DNA from: Myxococcales bacterium
Lineage (GTDB): Bacteria > Myxococcota > Bradymonadia > UBA7976 > UBA1532
DNA length: 54,449 nt
NCBI GenBank assembly: GCA_020633515.1
Contig: JACKDM010000032.1
Coordinates: 1 to 54,449 of the forward strand
Direction of reading: 5' to 3'
Shown here: positions 17,676 through 28,600 of the stretch, one piece after another
Position numbering within the stretch: the first letter of the stretch is position 1
How the letters are laid out: every line of letters starts with the position of its first letter
The notes under the pieces: generated by a model
Told to the model about the DNA's origin: nothing
The model's input: only the letters and a program-made list of their open reading frames with translations
The model's database searches: none
Translations under genes and position numbers: made by a program

Positions 17676-17908
17676 AACCCGTCTTCGTGACGCTGACGAA
17701 TGGGGCAGCGGCCTCATCCCGAGCCGGATGATCAAAAGTGTGACGGCACGGGATCACGATCTCGATCGGTGAGCGAGCGGCGCGACTGTGACGTTTTGCT
17801 CGCGGCTGATGGAGCCCCCCAACCAGACGAAGACGCCGATCGGCGCCGGGCGGGACCCCTGGCGCCGGAGACCGCGGTCGCGCTGCGGCCGCTGCAAGGG
17901 AGCCAGTC

Positions 17909-19462
17909 ATGAAGATCCGCAATCCTCGCCGCCTGCGCCGCATCACGACGACCTCGTTCGTGGCGGGCGCGCTCCTCGCCGCCGCGCCCGCCTCCGCGGG
18001 CCTGCTCGACCTCGACCTCGGCCTCGCGCTGTGCGTGGTGCTCGGGGGCGACAGCGACCGCGACGGTATCTGTGACAACAACGACAACTGCGATGGCGTC
18101 GCCAACCCGGGTCAGGAGGACGGCGACGGTGACGGGGTGGGTGACGCCTGCCCGGATGGAGACGGGGGCGGTCGTGGGCTGCTCGGGCTCGGGCTGGAGC
18201 TGTGCCTCGAGCTCGAGCTGCTCGACGCCGATCTGGACGGGGTGTGTGACGGGGTCGATCGGGACAGCGACGGCGACGGGGTCGCCGACGACGACGCGCG
18301 GGGCCTGCTCGCGGCCGCGGTGGAGCTGTGCCTCGACCTCGACATCGGTGACATCGATCTGGATGGGATCTGCGACGACGCCGACGATCGGGTCGACACC
18401 GACGACGGTGGCCTGCTCGCGGCGGCGGTCGCGGCGTGCGTCGAGCTGGGGATCGGTGACTTCGACCTCGATGGGATCTGCGACGACGCCGACAGCGACG
18501 CGAACGGGAACGGGGTGCCGGACGCCGACGAGCGGGGGCTGCTCGAGGCGGCGATCGCGCTGTGCCTGGAGCTGGAGATCGGCGACGCGGATCTGGATGG
18601 GATCTGCGACGACGAGGACACCGACGATGACAACGACGGCGTGCCCGACGGGGAGGGCGGCGAGGGCGAGGGCGAGGGCGAGGGCGAGGGTGAGGGCGAG
18701 GGAGGGCGAGGGCGAGGGTGAGGGCGAGGGTGAGGGCGAGGGCGGGAGGGGCGAGGGCGAGGGCGAGGGCGAGGGCGAGGGCGAGGGCGAGGGCGAGGGC
18801 GAGGGCGAGGGCGAGGGCGAGGGCGAGGGCGAGGGGAGGGCGAGGGCGAGGCGGGGCGAGGGCGAGGGGAGGGGGCGAGGCGAGGGCGAGGGCGAGGGCG
18901 AGGGTGAGGGGAGGGGGGTGAGGTGAGGGCGAGGGCGATGAGGGCGAGGGTGAGGGTGAGCCCGGCGACGGCGATCCGGGGCTGCGCGACAGCGATGAGC
19001 GACGGCCTGACCGACGCCGAGGAGGTGCTGTACGGGACCGACCCGTTCGACGACGACACCGACGGCGACGGGGTCGGCGACGGCCGCGAGGTGGAGAACG
19101 GGACCGATCCGACCGTGCCCGACCCCGACCCCGCCCGGCGACGGCGCGGGTGACGCGGCGGGCGAGGGCGACGCGGACGGCGGCGACGGCCCTGGCGCCG
19201 ATGGCTTCGTGGCGCCGCCCCGCCCGAGCTTCACGAGCAGCCAGGGCGGCGCGGCGGACGACGCGGCGCGGCAACGGCGCGGCGCGGCGGGGATGACGGC
19301 GACCTCGTCGCCGGCTCGTCGGCCGCGAGCGGCTGCACCGTCTCGCCGCCGCGCCAGGGCGCGCGCGGGGGCGGCGCTGGCTGGGCGCGTTTCGCGGGCT
19401 CTGGGCTCGCGCCTGCGCCGCGCTGCGCGCCGCCGCCGTCGCTGAGCCGCCGCCGCCGCTGA
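17909..19462 (+). pseudogene. TSP3 / Glu-Gly repeat surface protein broken by several frameshifts
   Basis: From ATG 17909 a signal peptide ([18 protein letters not shown]) leads into TSP3-like units that alternate with a module of the type [20 protein letters not shown], repeated five times. After [12 protein letters not shown] comes a Glu-Gly tract encoded by GAGGGC hexamers. A base missing at about 18692 shifts the frame and a stop follows at 18721. Beyond the tract, recognisable protein resumes ([20 protein letters not shown]) and ends near a Cys/Gly-rich tail with Arg codons ([19 protein letters not shown]), like a sorting tag. The tail is spread over several frames. The indels may be real decay or errors in low-complexity sequence. 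The upstream sigma-54-like site suggests it is or was expressed. Confidence 0.65.
18655..18960 (+). repeat. GAGGGC hexamer tract encoding Glu-Gly
   Basis: About 50 near-identical hexamers GAGGGC or GAGGGT in a row, with interspersed 5- and 7-base units that change the frame. In frame they encode a long, flexible, acidic Glu-Gly linker between two calcium-binding repeat regions. Length is probably unstable. Confidence 0.9.
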
Positions 19463-19664
19463 GCCGGCGACGCCGACGGGCTGAGCCGGCGCCGCCGCTG
19501 AGCCGGCGCCCCGCGGGTCCCACACGATCCGCGGGGGTTTCCCCCCACCCTCCCGGGCGCCCGCCCCGTCATCCGCCGCGTCCCACCGCCCTCTCCGGGC
19601 CTCGTCGTGTGACGTCGCGTGACGCCTCCCTCTACCTGGATGCCTGCTTCCACCGCGCCGCGGA

Positions 19665-19680
19665 TGGCATGTCACTCGCA
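19665..19680 (+). promoter_or_regulatory. Possible sigma-54-type promoter
   Basis: TGGCATGTCACTCGCA has the essential GG and GC with correct spacing, and differs from TGGCACG-N4-TTGCA at two positions. The predicted start near 19692 lies about 40 bases before ATG 19731 and upstream of its AAGGAGG. It is weaker than the two other candidates, but in the same orientation and gene block. Confidence 0.45.
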
Positions 19681-19730
19681 ATCTGGCCCGGTCGCCGGGT
19701 GCCGTCCTCGGCCCCACAAAAGGAGGCGCC

Positions 19731-20252
19731 ATGCTCGGTCTGACCCACGAGAGCCATTCGATCCTGCGTCGCCGCGATGACCGCCTGCCGGGGGCGGGGC
19801 GGGTGCTGACCGGCGTGATGTGGGCGGTCCCGCTCGCGCTCGCGGGGGGGGCGCTGGGGGGCGCGGAGGGCGCGGTCGCGGGGTTGCTCGCGGTGCTCGT
19901 CGGCGCGATCACGCGCTTCGACGCCGGGCGGGGGGCCTCGATCGAGCGGCGCTTCGTCGCGGCGGAGGTGCTGCTCGCGCGGCCGGCGATCGCGGTGCAC
20001 GCGGGGTGGGACGTGGTGCGGCGCGCGCGCTGCGTGCTGGTGGTGATCGAGCCGGGGCCGCGCTGCGCGGAGCGGGCGAGCGCGTTGATCGCGCAGCCGT
20101 CGTTCCGGTCGCTGCGGCCGGGGGCGCGCTACGCGGAGGGCATGACGGCGGAGGGGCGGGTGCTGTGGGTCTTCGAGGAGGCGAGCGGGGAGAGACCGGC
20201 GACCTCCGGGGTGCATCCCGGAGGCCGCCGGTCGGGGCGCGCGGCCGCCTGA
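19731..20252 (+). CDS. Small membrane protein of unknown function
   Basis: 173 residues. After a polar start ([18 protein letters not shown]) there are one or two hydrophobic segments at about residues 24-60 ([31 protein letters not shown]), then a soluble domain (about 65-150) with strands such as [13 protein letters not shown], and a basic disordered tail. AAGGAGG six bases before the ATG is a very strong ribosome binding site. The protein was not recognised. It is convergent with the VWA gene. The 148 bp between them holds imperfect inverted repeats but no T-run. Confidence 0.7.
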   Translation: MLGLTHESHSILRRRDDRLPGAGRVLTGVMWAVPLALAGGALGGAEGAVAGLLAVLVGAITRFDAGRGASIERRFVAAEVLLARPAIAVHAGWDVVRRARCVLVVIEPGPRCAERASALIAQPSFRSLRPGARYAEGMTAEGRVLWVFEEASGERPATSGVHPGGRRSGRAAA

Positions 20253-20400
20253 TGAGGGGAGAGCGGCGGTCGCGCTGCCCGGCTGCTTCGAGGCCGCGGC
20301 GACCGGGGGTCGTCGAAGCCTGAGGGGAGAGCGAGCGGCCGGGCTGCCGGGTGCGCGACGCCCCCGGCGGGGTATCGATGTGCAGGCGCGGGCGGCTTGA

Positions 20401-21516
20401 TCAGGGTCGATCTTCGTCGATGGGATCTTCGGGGGCCGGCGCTGCGGGCGCGGCGTCGACGGCGCGGCGGAGGCGCTCGATGGGGGCGGCGGTGCGCTCG
20501 CGGAAGGCGGCGCGGAGGACCTCGGTGAGCAGGGCTTCGGCGTCGCCGCCGTCGACGTGGATGCCGTCGCCAGCGGCGGCGATGGCGGCGTGCTGGCGGC
20601 GGATCTGGCGGGCGAGGCGGGCGGGGGGGCGCGTGGTGACGACGTGGATCCGGCCGCCGGCGGCGGCGAAGCGGCGGGCGTCTTCGAGGCAGGGCGCGGC
20701 GCCGGGGTCGTCGGCGGCGGCGTCGCTGGCGACGATGACGAGGCGGATGGCGTCTTGGCGCCAGTCGGCGGCGATGGCGGCGGCGAGGCCGCCGCAGAGC
20801 CACTCGGGGGCGTCGTCGTCGACGGCGGTGCTGGTGGCTTCGATGCCGGCGAGGAAGCGGCCGAGGGTGGCTTCGGAGGCGGTGAGCGGGGCGGTCTCGA
20901 GGCGGAGGTCGGGGGGTTCGCGGCGGTCGCGGAAGACGACGGCGCCGATGCGGGCGGTGGGGCTGACGACGCGGAGCGCGTCGAGGGTGGCGCGGAGGTT
21001 GTCGCGGGTGGCGTCGAGGCTCTTGCGCATGGAGCGGGTGCCGTCGACGACGAGGACGAGGTCGACGGGGCGGGCGGTGCGAGGGTCGAGGCCGGCGAGC
21101 GCGTCGCGGGCGGCGCCTTCGAGGTGTTCGGCGCGGGTCTGGGCGGCGGCGGCGGCGGCGATGAGCGCCTCGCGGTCGGCGAGGAGCGCGTCGCGCTCGG
21201 CGATGAGGGCGTCGCGCTCGGTGCGGGCGAGGGTGAGCGCGTCTTCGGCGCCGCGGGTCTCGGCGGCGGCGCGGCGGGCGGCGTCTTCGGCGGCGCGGCG
21301 GCGGTCGAGCGCGGCGCGGCGCTCGGTCTCGGCGGCGGCGCGGCGGTCGGCCTCGGCGACGAGCGCGGCCTGCGCGCGGTCGAGGGATCCGCGGATGTGC
21401 ATGACGGCGACGAGGAAGAGGAGCAGCACGCAGCCGAGCGCGGTGGTGAGGATGTCGGCGAGCGAGGTGCCGAAGGCTTCGGCGTCGCGGCGCTCGTCGC
21501 GCCTGCGGCGGCTCAT
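20401..21516 (-). CDS. MotB/ExbD-like transmembrane protein with von Willebrand A domain
   Basis: 371 residues. A basic N-terminus is followed by one helix, SLADILTTALGCVLLLFLVA, with Asp21 at the place of the proton-carrying Asp of MotB, ExbD and TolR. Residues about 45-135 are a long Ala/Arg/Glu coiled coil. Residues about 150-330 form a VWA domain with a MIDAS motif D158-G-T-R-S162 (LVLVVDGTRSMRKS), a later threonine region, and APCLEDARRFAAAGG. There is no OmpA peptidoglycan-binding domain. Its ATG overlaps the stop of the upstream TolQ-like gene by four bases (ATGA), so the two are co-translated and probably form one complex in the inner membrane. The function of the complex is unknown. 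Confidence 0.8.
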   Translation of the reverse strand: MSRRRRDERRDAEAFGTSLADILTTALGCVLLLFLVAVMHIRGSLDRAQAALVAEADRRAAAETERRAALDRRRAAEDAARRAAAETRGAEDALTLARTERDALIAERDALLADREALIAAAAAAQTRAEHLEGAARDALAGLDPRTARPVDLVLVVDGTRSMRKSLDATRDNLRATLDALRVVSPTARIGAVVFRDRREPPDLRLETAPLTASEATLGRFLAGIEATSTAVDDDAPEWLCGGLAAAIAADWRQDAIRLVIVASDAAADDPGAAPCLEDARRFAAAGGRIHVVTTRPPARLARQIRRQHAAIAAAGDGIHVDGGDAEALLTEVLRAAFRERTAAPIERLRRAVDAAPAAPAPEDPIDEDRP

Positions 21517-22574
21517 GAACTCTCACCGCGGCGGATGACGATCGGCGCTTCGCCCTGCGCCCGGAGGGTGGCGAGCTCGGCTTCGATGCGGGGGAGCGCG
21601 GCGCGCGTGGTGGTGGCGAGCGCGACGACGGCGGTGAGGGCTTCGTCGAGGGGGGGGAGGCCGTCGAGGCGGCCGGCGAGACCGGCGAGGGCGCGGTCGA
21701 TGGCGGTGAGGCTGCGCTCGATGCGCTCGATGGTCTCGGCCTGCTGTTCGAGGGCGTCGGCGGCGGCGCCGTGCTGGGCGAGGCCGGCGAGGTCGAGGCG
21801 CTGCACGTAGCCGGCGCCGAGGTCGCGGTCGATGCGGTCGACGAGGCGGCGGTCGCGGCCGTCGAGGGCGACCTCGCAGAGCTTGAGGGGGACGACGAGC
21901 GCGAGCGCGAGCAGGGTGGTGTCGAAGGCGGTGGCGAGGCCGGCGACGGCGGGCACGAGCGCTTGCAGGTCGCCGCCGCCGCCGGTGATGACGCCGTCGA
22001 AGCTGCCGATGGCGGCGGCCATGCCGACGACGGTGCCGAGGAAGCCGGAGAGGGGGAGGAGCCACATGGCGGCGGTGAGGGGGCGCCACTCGGCGTCGAC
22101 GCGGTCGTGGGCGCGGTCGATGGCCTGGCGGGCCGATTCGAGGAGCTCGTCGCGGGTGGGGTGCTGGGCGCGGAAGTAGCTGAGCACGGCGTAGAGCACG
22201 TCGCCGGCGAGGGTGTCGCGGAGGCGGGCGAGGGCGTCGAGGCGGCCGAGGAGCTCGTCGCGGTCGGGGGCGCCGTGCCAGAGGAGCTGGCGGCAGACGG
22301 TGAGCGCGCGGTGTTCGCCGGCTTGCACGATCGCGCGGCGGAGGAGGTGGCCGGCGCCCCAGAAGAAGAGCGCGAGGGTCAGCGGCTGGGTGGGGCCGCG
22401 CTGCCAGAGCAGGGTGTTGATTCGGTGTTCGGGGGCGAGGAGGGCGTCGGCGGCGAAGAGCGCGCCGAGGGTGCCGGCGAGGGCGCAGAGCAGGGGGATG
22501 AGGCGGGTCCAGCCACCGACGAGGTGGGTGGCGGCGCCGAGGGCGGGCAGGTCGCGGTGGTGGGCGATGTCCAA
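21513..22574 (-). CDS. MotA/TolQ/ExbB-like proton-channel protein
   Basis: 353 residues with a TTG start. GGAGG six bases upstream decides this start, and no ATG fits. Two hydrophobic segments near the N-terminus (LIPLLCALAGTLGALFAADA, LTLALFFWGAGHLL) are followed by a soluble helical loop. The conserved pair then appears: MWLLPLSGFLGTVVGMAAAI and ALVPAVAGLATAFDTTLLAL, matching the GTVxGM and ATAxxTTLxAL motifs of the MotA/TolQ/ExbB family. The C-terminal 110 residues are a coiled coil (EQQAETIERIERSLTAID). It is coupled to the VWA gene. The 77 bp gap from the giant lamin-tail gene allows a shared transcript. Confidence 0.85.
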   Translation of the reverse strand: MDIAHHRDLPALGAATHLVGGWTRLIPLLCALAGTLGALFAADALLAPEHRINTLLWQRGPTQPLTLALFFWGAGHLLRRAIVQAGEHRALTVCRQLLWHGAPDRDELLGRLDALARLRDTLAGDVLYAVLSYFRAQHPTRDELLESARQAIDRAHDRVDAEWRPLTAAMWLLPLSGFLGTVVGMAAAIGSFDGVITGGGGDLQALVPAVAGLATAFDTTLLALALVVPLKLCEVALDGRDRRLVDRIDRDLGAGYVQRLDLAGLAQHGAAADALEQQAETIERIERSLTAIDRALAGLAGRLDGLPPLDEALTAVVALATTTRAALPRIEAELATLRAQGEAPIVIRRGESS

Positions 22575-22651
22575 GGAGCGCCTCCGGGTGGGGGGTCGCT
22601 CCTACAATCAGGGGAGGGGCGCGGTTTGTTCAACCGCGGGGCGGGCGGGGG

Positions 22652-25600
22652 TCACTGGCAGTTGGCGCCGAACTCGCTGGCGACGCAGGTCTGGCCGGCC
22701 TGGCAGGGCGAGCGGAAGTTGATCTCGTACTGGCAGACCGGCTGGTCGTTCTGCACGACGCACTGGCCGTTGCCGCCGTAGAACGCGACGGTGGTCGGGT
22801 TCTCGCAGAAGGCGGGCGGCGGGTTGAAGCACTGGGCGTTGCGGCAGGGGTCGCCGGCGATGGTGAGGTCGACGGCCTGCGCGGGCGAGTAGCCGTTGGG
22901 GGAGCCGTCGAGGTCGCAGTAGGTCCAGGTCTCGCCGTCGTCGAGGGTGAAGCGGTACGCCATGTCGTAGTCGCCGTTGTTGATGAAGCCGACGTCGATG
23001 GCGGCCTGGTACTCGTCGTTGTTGGGCTCGCCGCGCTGCTGGCCGTTCCAGCCGGGGTTGGTGAGCGCGCTGGTCCACTGCCACTGGAGGTTGCCGGTCG
23101 GGTCGCTGCCGCGGGGGCCGAAGCCGGCCTGGCCGACGAGGCGGGGCTCGATGTCGGAGAACGGGCTGCGGTCGGTGATGCCGGCCTCGTAGACGATGCC
23201 GTACACGTCGAGGAACTGCCCGGGCTGCGGCTGGATGACGGTGGGCGCGACGGGGAAGTTGAACCGGCAGTAGTCGACGTTGGTGTCGAGCACCGGGCAG
23301 AGGCGGTTGTCGGCGCCGGGGGTGCCGAGGTGGTCCTGCGCGGCGTTGCCGGTGGGATCGGCGAAGTAGACGGCCTGCGCCGAGCACCAGTTGCGGCCGA
23401 GGTCGTTGGCGGCGGCGTCGTACTCGCCGGGGTGCAGGTTGAGCGCGACGGCCCGGCCGGGCGGGAAGCTGAGGCCGTTGTCGTAGGCGACCGCGTCGAT
23501 CTCGGCGCCGTTGCAGGTGAGGGTGAGGGTGGCGCCGCCGTTGGGGAGCGGGAAGGGCACGATCCCCGAGATGTTGGCGAGCCCGCCGTTGCGCGCCGGA
23601 TCGGCGTTGTTGGCGAAGAGCGCGTAGTCGTCGGCCTGGAAGGTGAGGTCGGCGATGACGTGCGTGAGGGGCTGGCCGCTGACCGCGAGCACGCAGCCGC
23701 CGAGCTCGAGCTCCCGGCCGCTGCGGTTGTAGAGCTCGAACCACTCGGCGCCGTCGTCGGCGAGCGCGTAGTGCGGGTCGTACATGATCTCGGTGAAGAT
23801 CACGTCGCCGGGCTGCGGGACGGCGCCCGCGGCGACGCAGGCGCCGTCGGCGCAGACGCGGCCTTCGAGCTCGCAGTCGATGAACTCGAAGTCGTACTCG
23901 CAGACGGGCTCGCCGCTGGTGTCGTCGCAGACGCCGATGGCGTCGTAGGCGACGGCGACGGTGTCGGTCTCGCAGAAGTCCGCGGGCGGATCGGCGCAGA
24001 CGACGCCGTCACAGACGGGCGCGACGTCACAGGGGATGTTGGGCTGGCGGGGCGTGCCGAGGTTGCGCGGCGGGTCGATGTACGCCGCGACCGCCGGGCA
24101 CCACGCCTCGCCGAGGTCGTTGAGGTCGGCGTCGTAGAGCTCGGCGTCGAGCTGGATCGCGACGCCCGCGGTGGGCGGGGGGAAGCCGGCGAGGCGGTAG
24201 TCGATCTCGTCGATGACGACCCCGCCGCAGAGGATGGCGACCCGGTCGCCGGCCTGGTTGAGCGTGAAGTTGAAGACGGCGTCGGGCACGAGCCCGCCGT
24301 TTCGCGCCGGATCGGCGGAGCGGGCGAAGAGCGCGTACCCGCCGGGGCCGATGACGACGTCGCGGATGGCGGCGCCGTTGACGGCGTCCCGGGCTTCGCA
24401 GAGGTCGAGGTCGATGGCGTCGTCGGTGAGGTTGTAGACCTCGAACCACTCGGCGAAGTTGTCGTCGAGGGTGATCGGGTCGCCCATGACCTCGGTGATG
24501 ACGAGCTCGCCGGGCAGCGGCGCGCGGGCGACGTCGGCGCTGCACTGGCCGTCGACGCAGCCGCCGTCGCCGCAGTCTTCGACGATCTCCTCGGGCGCGA
24601 TGCACTGCGCCTGGCCGTCGACCGCTTCGCAGCGGGTGGGGCCGTAGCTGATGGCGAGGTCGCCTTCGCAGAACGCGGCGGGCGCGGGCAGGCAGGGGTC
24701 GGGGTCGCAGGGGTCGATCGCGCCGCAGGCGGGGTTGGGCGCGCCGGGGGTGCCGAGCTGGCCGGAGGGCGCGTGGTAGACGTCGACGGCGAGGCACCAC
24801 GCGGCGCCGTCGTCGTTGAGCGCGGCGGAGTAGCGGTTGACGTCGAGGCTGATCGAGGCGGCCTGCGCGTTGGGGAAGGTGATCCCGTCGTCGTAGCTGA
24901 CGGCGTCGATGAGGACGGCGCCGCAGCGCAGGTTGACGGTGTCGCCGCTGTTGGTGAGCGCGAAGTCGAAGACGGTCGCGACGTCGATGATCCCGCCGTT
25001 GACGGCCGGGTTGTTCGAGTTGGCGAAGACGAGGTAGCCGCGGGGCGCGATCTCGACGCCGACGATCGGGACGCCGCTGGCCGAGTCGGCGATCTCGCAG
25101 CCGTCGAGCGCGAGGGGCTGGTCGGTGACGTTGTGCACTTCGATCCACTCGGCGGTCGCGTCGGCGAGCGCGCCGTGGGGGTCGTACATGACCTCGGTGA
25201 TGACGATCTCGCCGGGCAGGGGGCCACGGGCGCCGCCGCAGACGCCGCCGACGCAGACGCTGCCTTCGGCGCCGCAGTCGATGCGCTGGGGGGCATACTC
25301 GCAGGCGGCGAGGCCGCGGGCGTCGGGGGCGCAGGCGCCGATCTCGGGGTAGACGACGGCGACGTTGCCCTCGCAGGCGTCGGCGGGCGGCGTGTCGCAG
25401 GGGTTGGGGTCGCAGGGGCTCGCCGGGGGGAGCGCGGTGAGCGCGCCGGCGGTCTCGACGCGGTAGCCGTCCGAGGAGCCGGCGTCGCCGGCGTCGCAGT
25501 ACAGCCAGCTCCGCCCGCCGTCGATGCTGAAGCGGAACGCGACGTCGTACTCGCCGGGCTCGGGGATGACGAGGTCGACGCGGTACTCGTCGTTGTTGCG

Positions 25601-28600
25601 CTCGCCGGGCGGGATCGCGCCGTCGTAGGCGGCCTCGGGGAAGGCGTTGAGCCAGGTCCAGTCGGGGCTCTGGCTCGGCTGGCTCTGGTCGGGCCCGTAG
25701 CCGAACTGCGCGCGGAAGAGGCCGGTGCCGTCGTTGCGGGGCGTCAGATCGGTGACGCCCTCTTCGTAGACGCGGCCATAGAAGCTCTCGACGGTGGCGA
25801 ACTCGGCGTCGATGTCGGTGGGGAACTGCAGGCGGCAGAAGTCGACGGTCTCGTCGCACGGCGGGTTGGCGCGGCCGGGCGAGCCCCACTGCGCGGGGGC
25901 CTCGAGGTAGCGGGTGCGCGCGGGGCACCAGCTCGCCGGGTCGTCGTTGCTCGCCGCGTCGAGCGCGCCGGCGCGGACCTGGATCGAGAACGCCGAGACC
26001 GGCGGGAAGCCGCCTTGCTCGTCGTAGCTGACGGTGTCGATGACGGTGTCGGCGCAGCTCAGGGTGAGGGTGTCGTTGCCGTTGTTGAGCGCGAGGCGGA
26101 AGGTCCCGACCGGCGCGAGGCCGCCGTTGAGCGCCGGATCGGCGCTGCGGGCGAAGACGACGTAGGTGCGCGGCGGCACGACCGCGGGCGCGGCGGGTTC
26201 GCTGGCGCCGGCGTCGGCGAAGGTGCAGCCCTCGATGGTGAGCGGGTCGTCGGTGGTGTTGTAGAGCTCGAACCACTCGGCGTTGTTGTCTTCGAGGCCG
26301 TCGTGGGGGTCGTACATGATCTCGCTGATGACGAGCTCACCGGGCGCCGGCGCCCGGGGCTCGGCGAGCAGGCAGACGCCGGCCGCGCAGCCGACCGGGC
26401 AGACCTCTTCGGCGCGCTGGTAGTCGCAGACCGCCGCGTCGACCTCGACGCGGCAGGCGCCGATCGCGCCGAAGCTGACGCGGGTGTCGCCTTCACAGAC
26501 GGCGGGCGGGGGGCGGTCGCAGGGGTTGGGCTCGCAGGGGTCGCCGGCGCCGATGCAGACGCCGTCGAGGCAGCCGTTCTCGCAGACCTCGACGACGGGC
26601 ATGTACTCGCAGCCGAAGCCGCCGTCGCCCGGATCGCTGCACGTGCCCTCGGCGGGGTAGACCGTGCGGGTCATCGCGTCGACGCACCGGTCGGCCGGCG
26701 GGTCGATGCAGGGGTTGGGCTCGCAGACCGCGCCGGGCACGGCGACGACGAGGTGCCCGGCCATCGCCGGCTGATAGCCGTCGGCCGAGCCGGGGTCACG
26801 GTCGCAGTACGTGAAGCTGCGCCCGTCGTCGGCGCTGAACCGGAACGCGACGTCGAAGCGGCCGGGCGCGGGCACGACGAGCGTGCCGAGGTAGCGATCG
26901 GCGCCGCCGGCGTTGTTCCAGGCGGCGTCGGCGCGGCCGGGCAGCCAGATCCAGCGCGGGTCGCTCGGCTGGCTGCCGGTGGGGCCGTAGCCGACGGCGT
27001 TGCGGAGGCGGACGTCGGCGTCGATACCGGGGGTGGCGTCGGTGAGGCCGGCGACGGTCAAGAGCGCCGCCGCCTCGACCGGCTCACCGGGGGCGACGGT
27101 CGCGTCGAGCGGCATGGTCAGCCGGCAGGCGGTGACCCGCGGGCAGGCGGGGTTCATCGCGCCGGGGGTGCCGTACTGGTCGCCGCCCGCGTTCTGGAAG
27201 TAGACGCGCACGCCGCGGCACCAGCGGGCGCCGGCGTCGTTCTCGGCCGCGGTCGCGCCGGGGTCGAGCGAGAGGCTGTAGCCGGCGGCCGGCGGGAACT
27301 GGCCGCCGACGTCGTAGGTGACCCCGTCGATGACCGTCGCGCCGCAGCGCAGCTCGACCCGGTCGCCCTCGTTGCCGAGGCCGAAGTTGAAGGTGCCGGC
27401 GGCGGCGAGGCCGCCGTTGACCGCGGGGTTGGCGCTGCGCGCGATCACCGCGTAGGCGCCGGCGGCGATGTTGATCCCGTCGAGCGGGGCGCTGTTGCCG
27501 TCGGCGTCGGCGAGCACGCAGCCGTCGAGGCCGAGGCCGCGGTTGCTCAGGTTGTAGAGCTCGATCCACTCGGCGTCGTTGTCGCCGAGCACGCCGGTCG
27601 CGTCGTAGAAGATCTCGTTGACGACCAGCTCGCCGACATTGGGCGTCGGGGCGGGCAGGTAGCACTGTCCGTCGCGGCAGCGCTGGTCACCGCCGCAGGG
27701 CAGCACGCGCTCGTTGTACTGGCACTCGGCCTGCCCGTCGGGCGAGGCGCAGACGCCGGCGCCGTCGACGGTGATGAGCCCGTCGCCGGCCGCGTTGCAG
27801 CGCGGGGGCAGCGGGTCGCAGGTGACGCCTTCGCAGGGGTCGCCGCCGACCGGGAACGCCGAGAGCGCGCCCGCGCGGCCGATCTGGTAGCCGTCGGCCG
27901 AGCCGGGCGCGAGGTCGCAGTAGATCCAGGTCGCGCCGCCGTCGAGGCTCGCCCGCACCGCGATGTCGTACTCCCCGGCGGCCGGCACGGTCACCGTCGC
28001 GCGGTAGCCGTCGCGGCCGGCGTCTTCACCCGCGCCGTTCCACGCCGGATCGGGCGCCGCCGCCGTCCACTGCCACGCCGCGTTGCCGAGCGGGTCGCTG
28101 CCGTCGGGGCCGACGCCGGCCTGGGCGACGAGCCCGTCGATCGCCACCGCGGCCGGCTCGCCGTCGGTGAGGCTCTCTTCGTAGACGACGCCCACCACCG
28201 GGAAGGTCGAGCCCGCTTCGGCGCGCAGCATCGCGGGGCTCTCGAGGCGGCAGTAGTCGAGGGTCGGCGCCGGGCAGGCGGGGTTCGCCGCGCCGGGGGT
28301 GCCGTAGTGGGTGCCGGGCGCGCCGGCGTTGAAGTAGGGCGCCGTCGCCGGGCACCAGCCGGGCCAGCGGTCGTTGGCGTCGGCGTCGAAGGCGCGCGGG
28401 TCGAGGCTCAGCGAGCGGCCGGCGACGGCGGGAAGCCGGGCGCGCCGTAGTCGACGGTGTCGACGACGACCCCGTTGCAGCGCAGCCCGAGCAGCTCGCC
28501 TTCGTTGCCGAGGCGCACCCCGTTGCCGAAGATCAGGTCGGGCGTGATGCCGCCGTTGACCGCGACGTCGTCGGTCAGCGCGAGCAGCACGTAGGCGCCC

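Larger units (their letters stand above)
17423..17792. promoter_or_regulatory. Cluster of six TGTGAC motifs in a 650 bp gene-free region
   Basis: TGTGAC occurs at 17423, 17570, 17739 and 17787, and its complement GTCACA at 17616 and 17646. TCAC-AAAAC-GTGA (17617-17629) forms a short inverted repeat. Chance would give well under one such hexamer in 370 bp. Four copies lie 10-240 bases upstream of the sigma-54-like site at 17660, the usual range for activator sites. No gene was seen between 17255 and 17908. The middle of the region is unusually AT-rich for this window. Confidence 0.45.

Noticed and set aside
23330..28450. 1706-residue plus-strand open frame
   Set aside because: It is antisense to the lamin-tail gene and has only the Val-Ala-Asp-Gly-Arg composition expected from codon bias.
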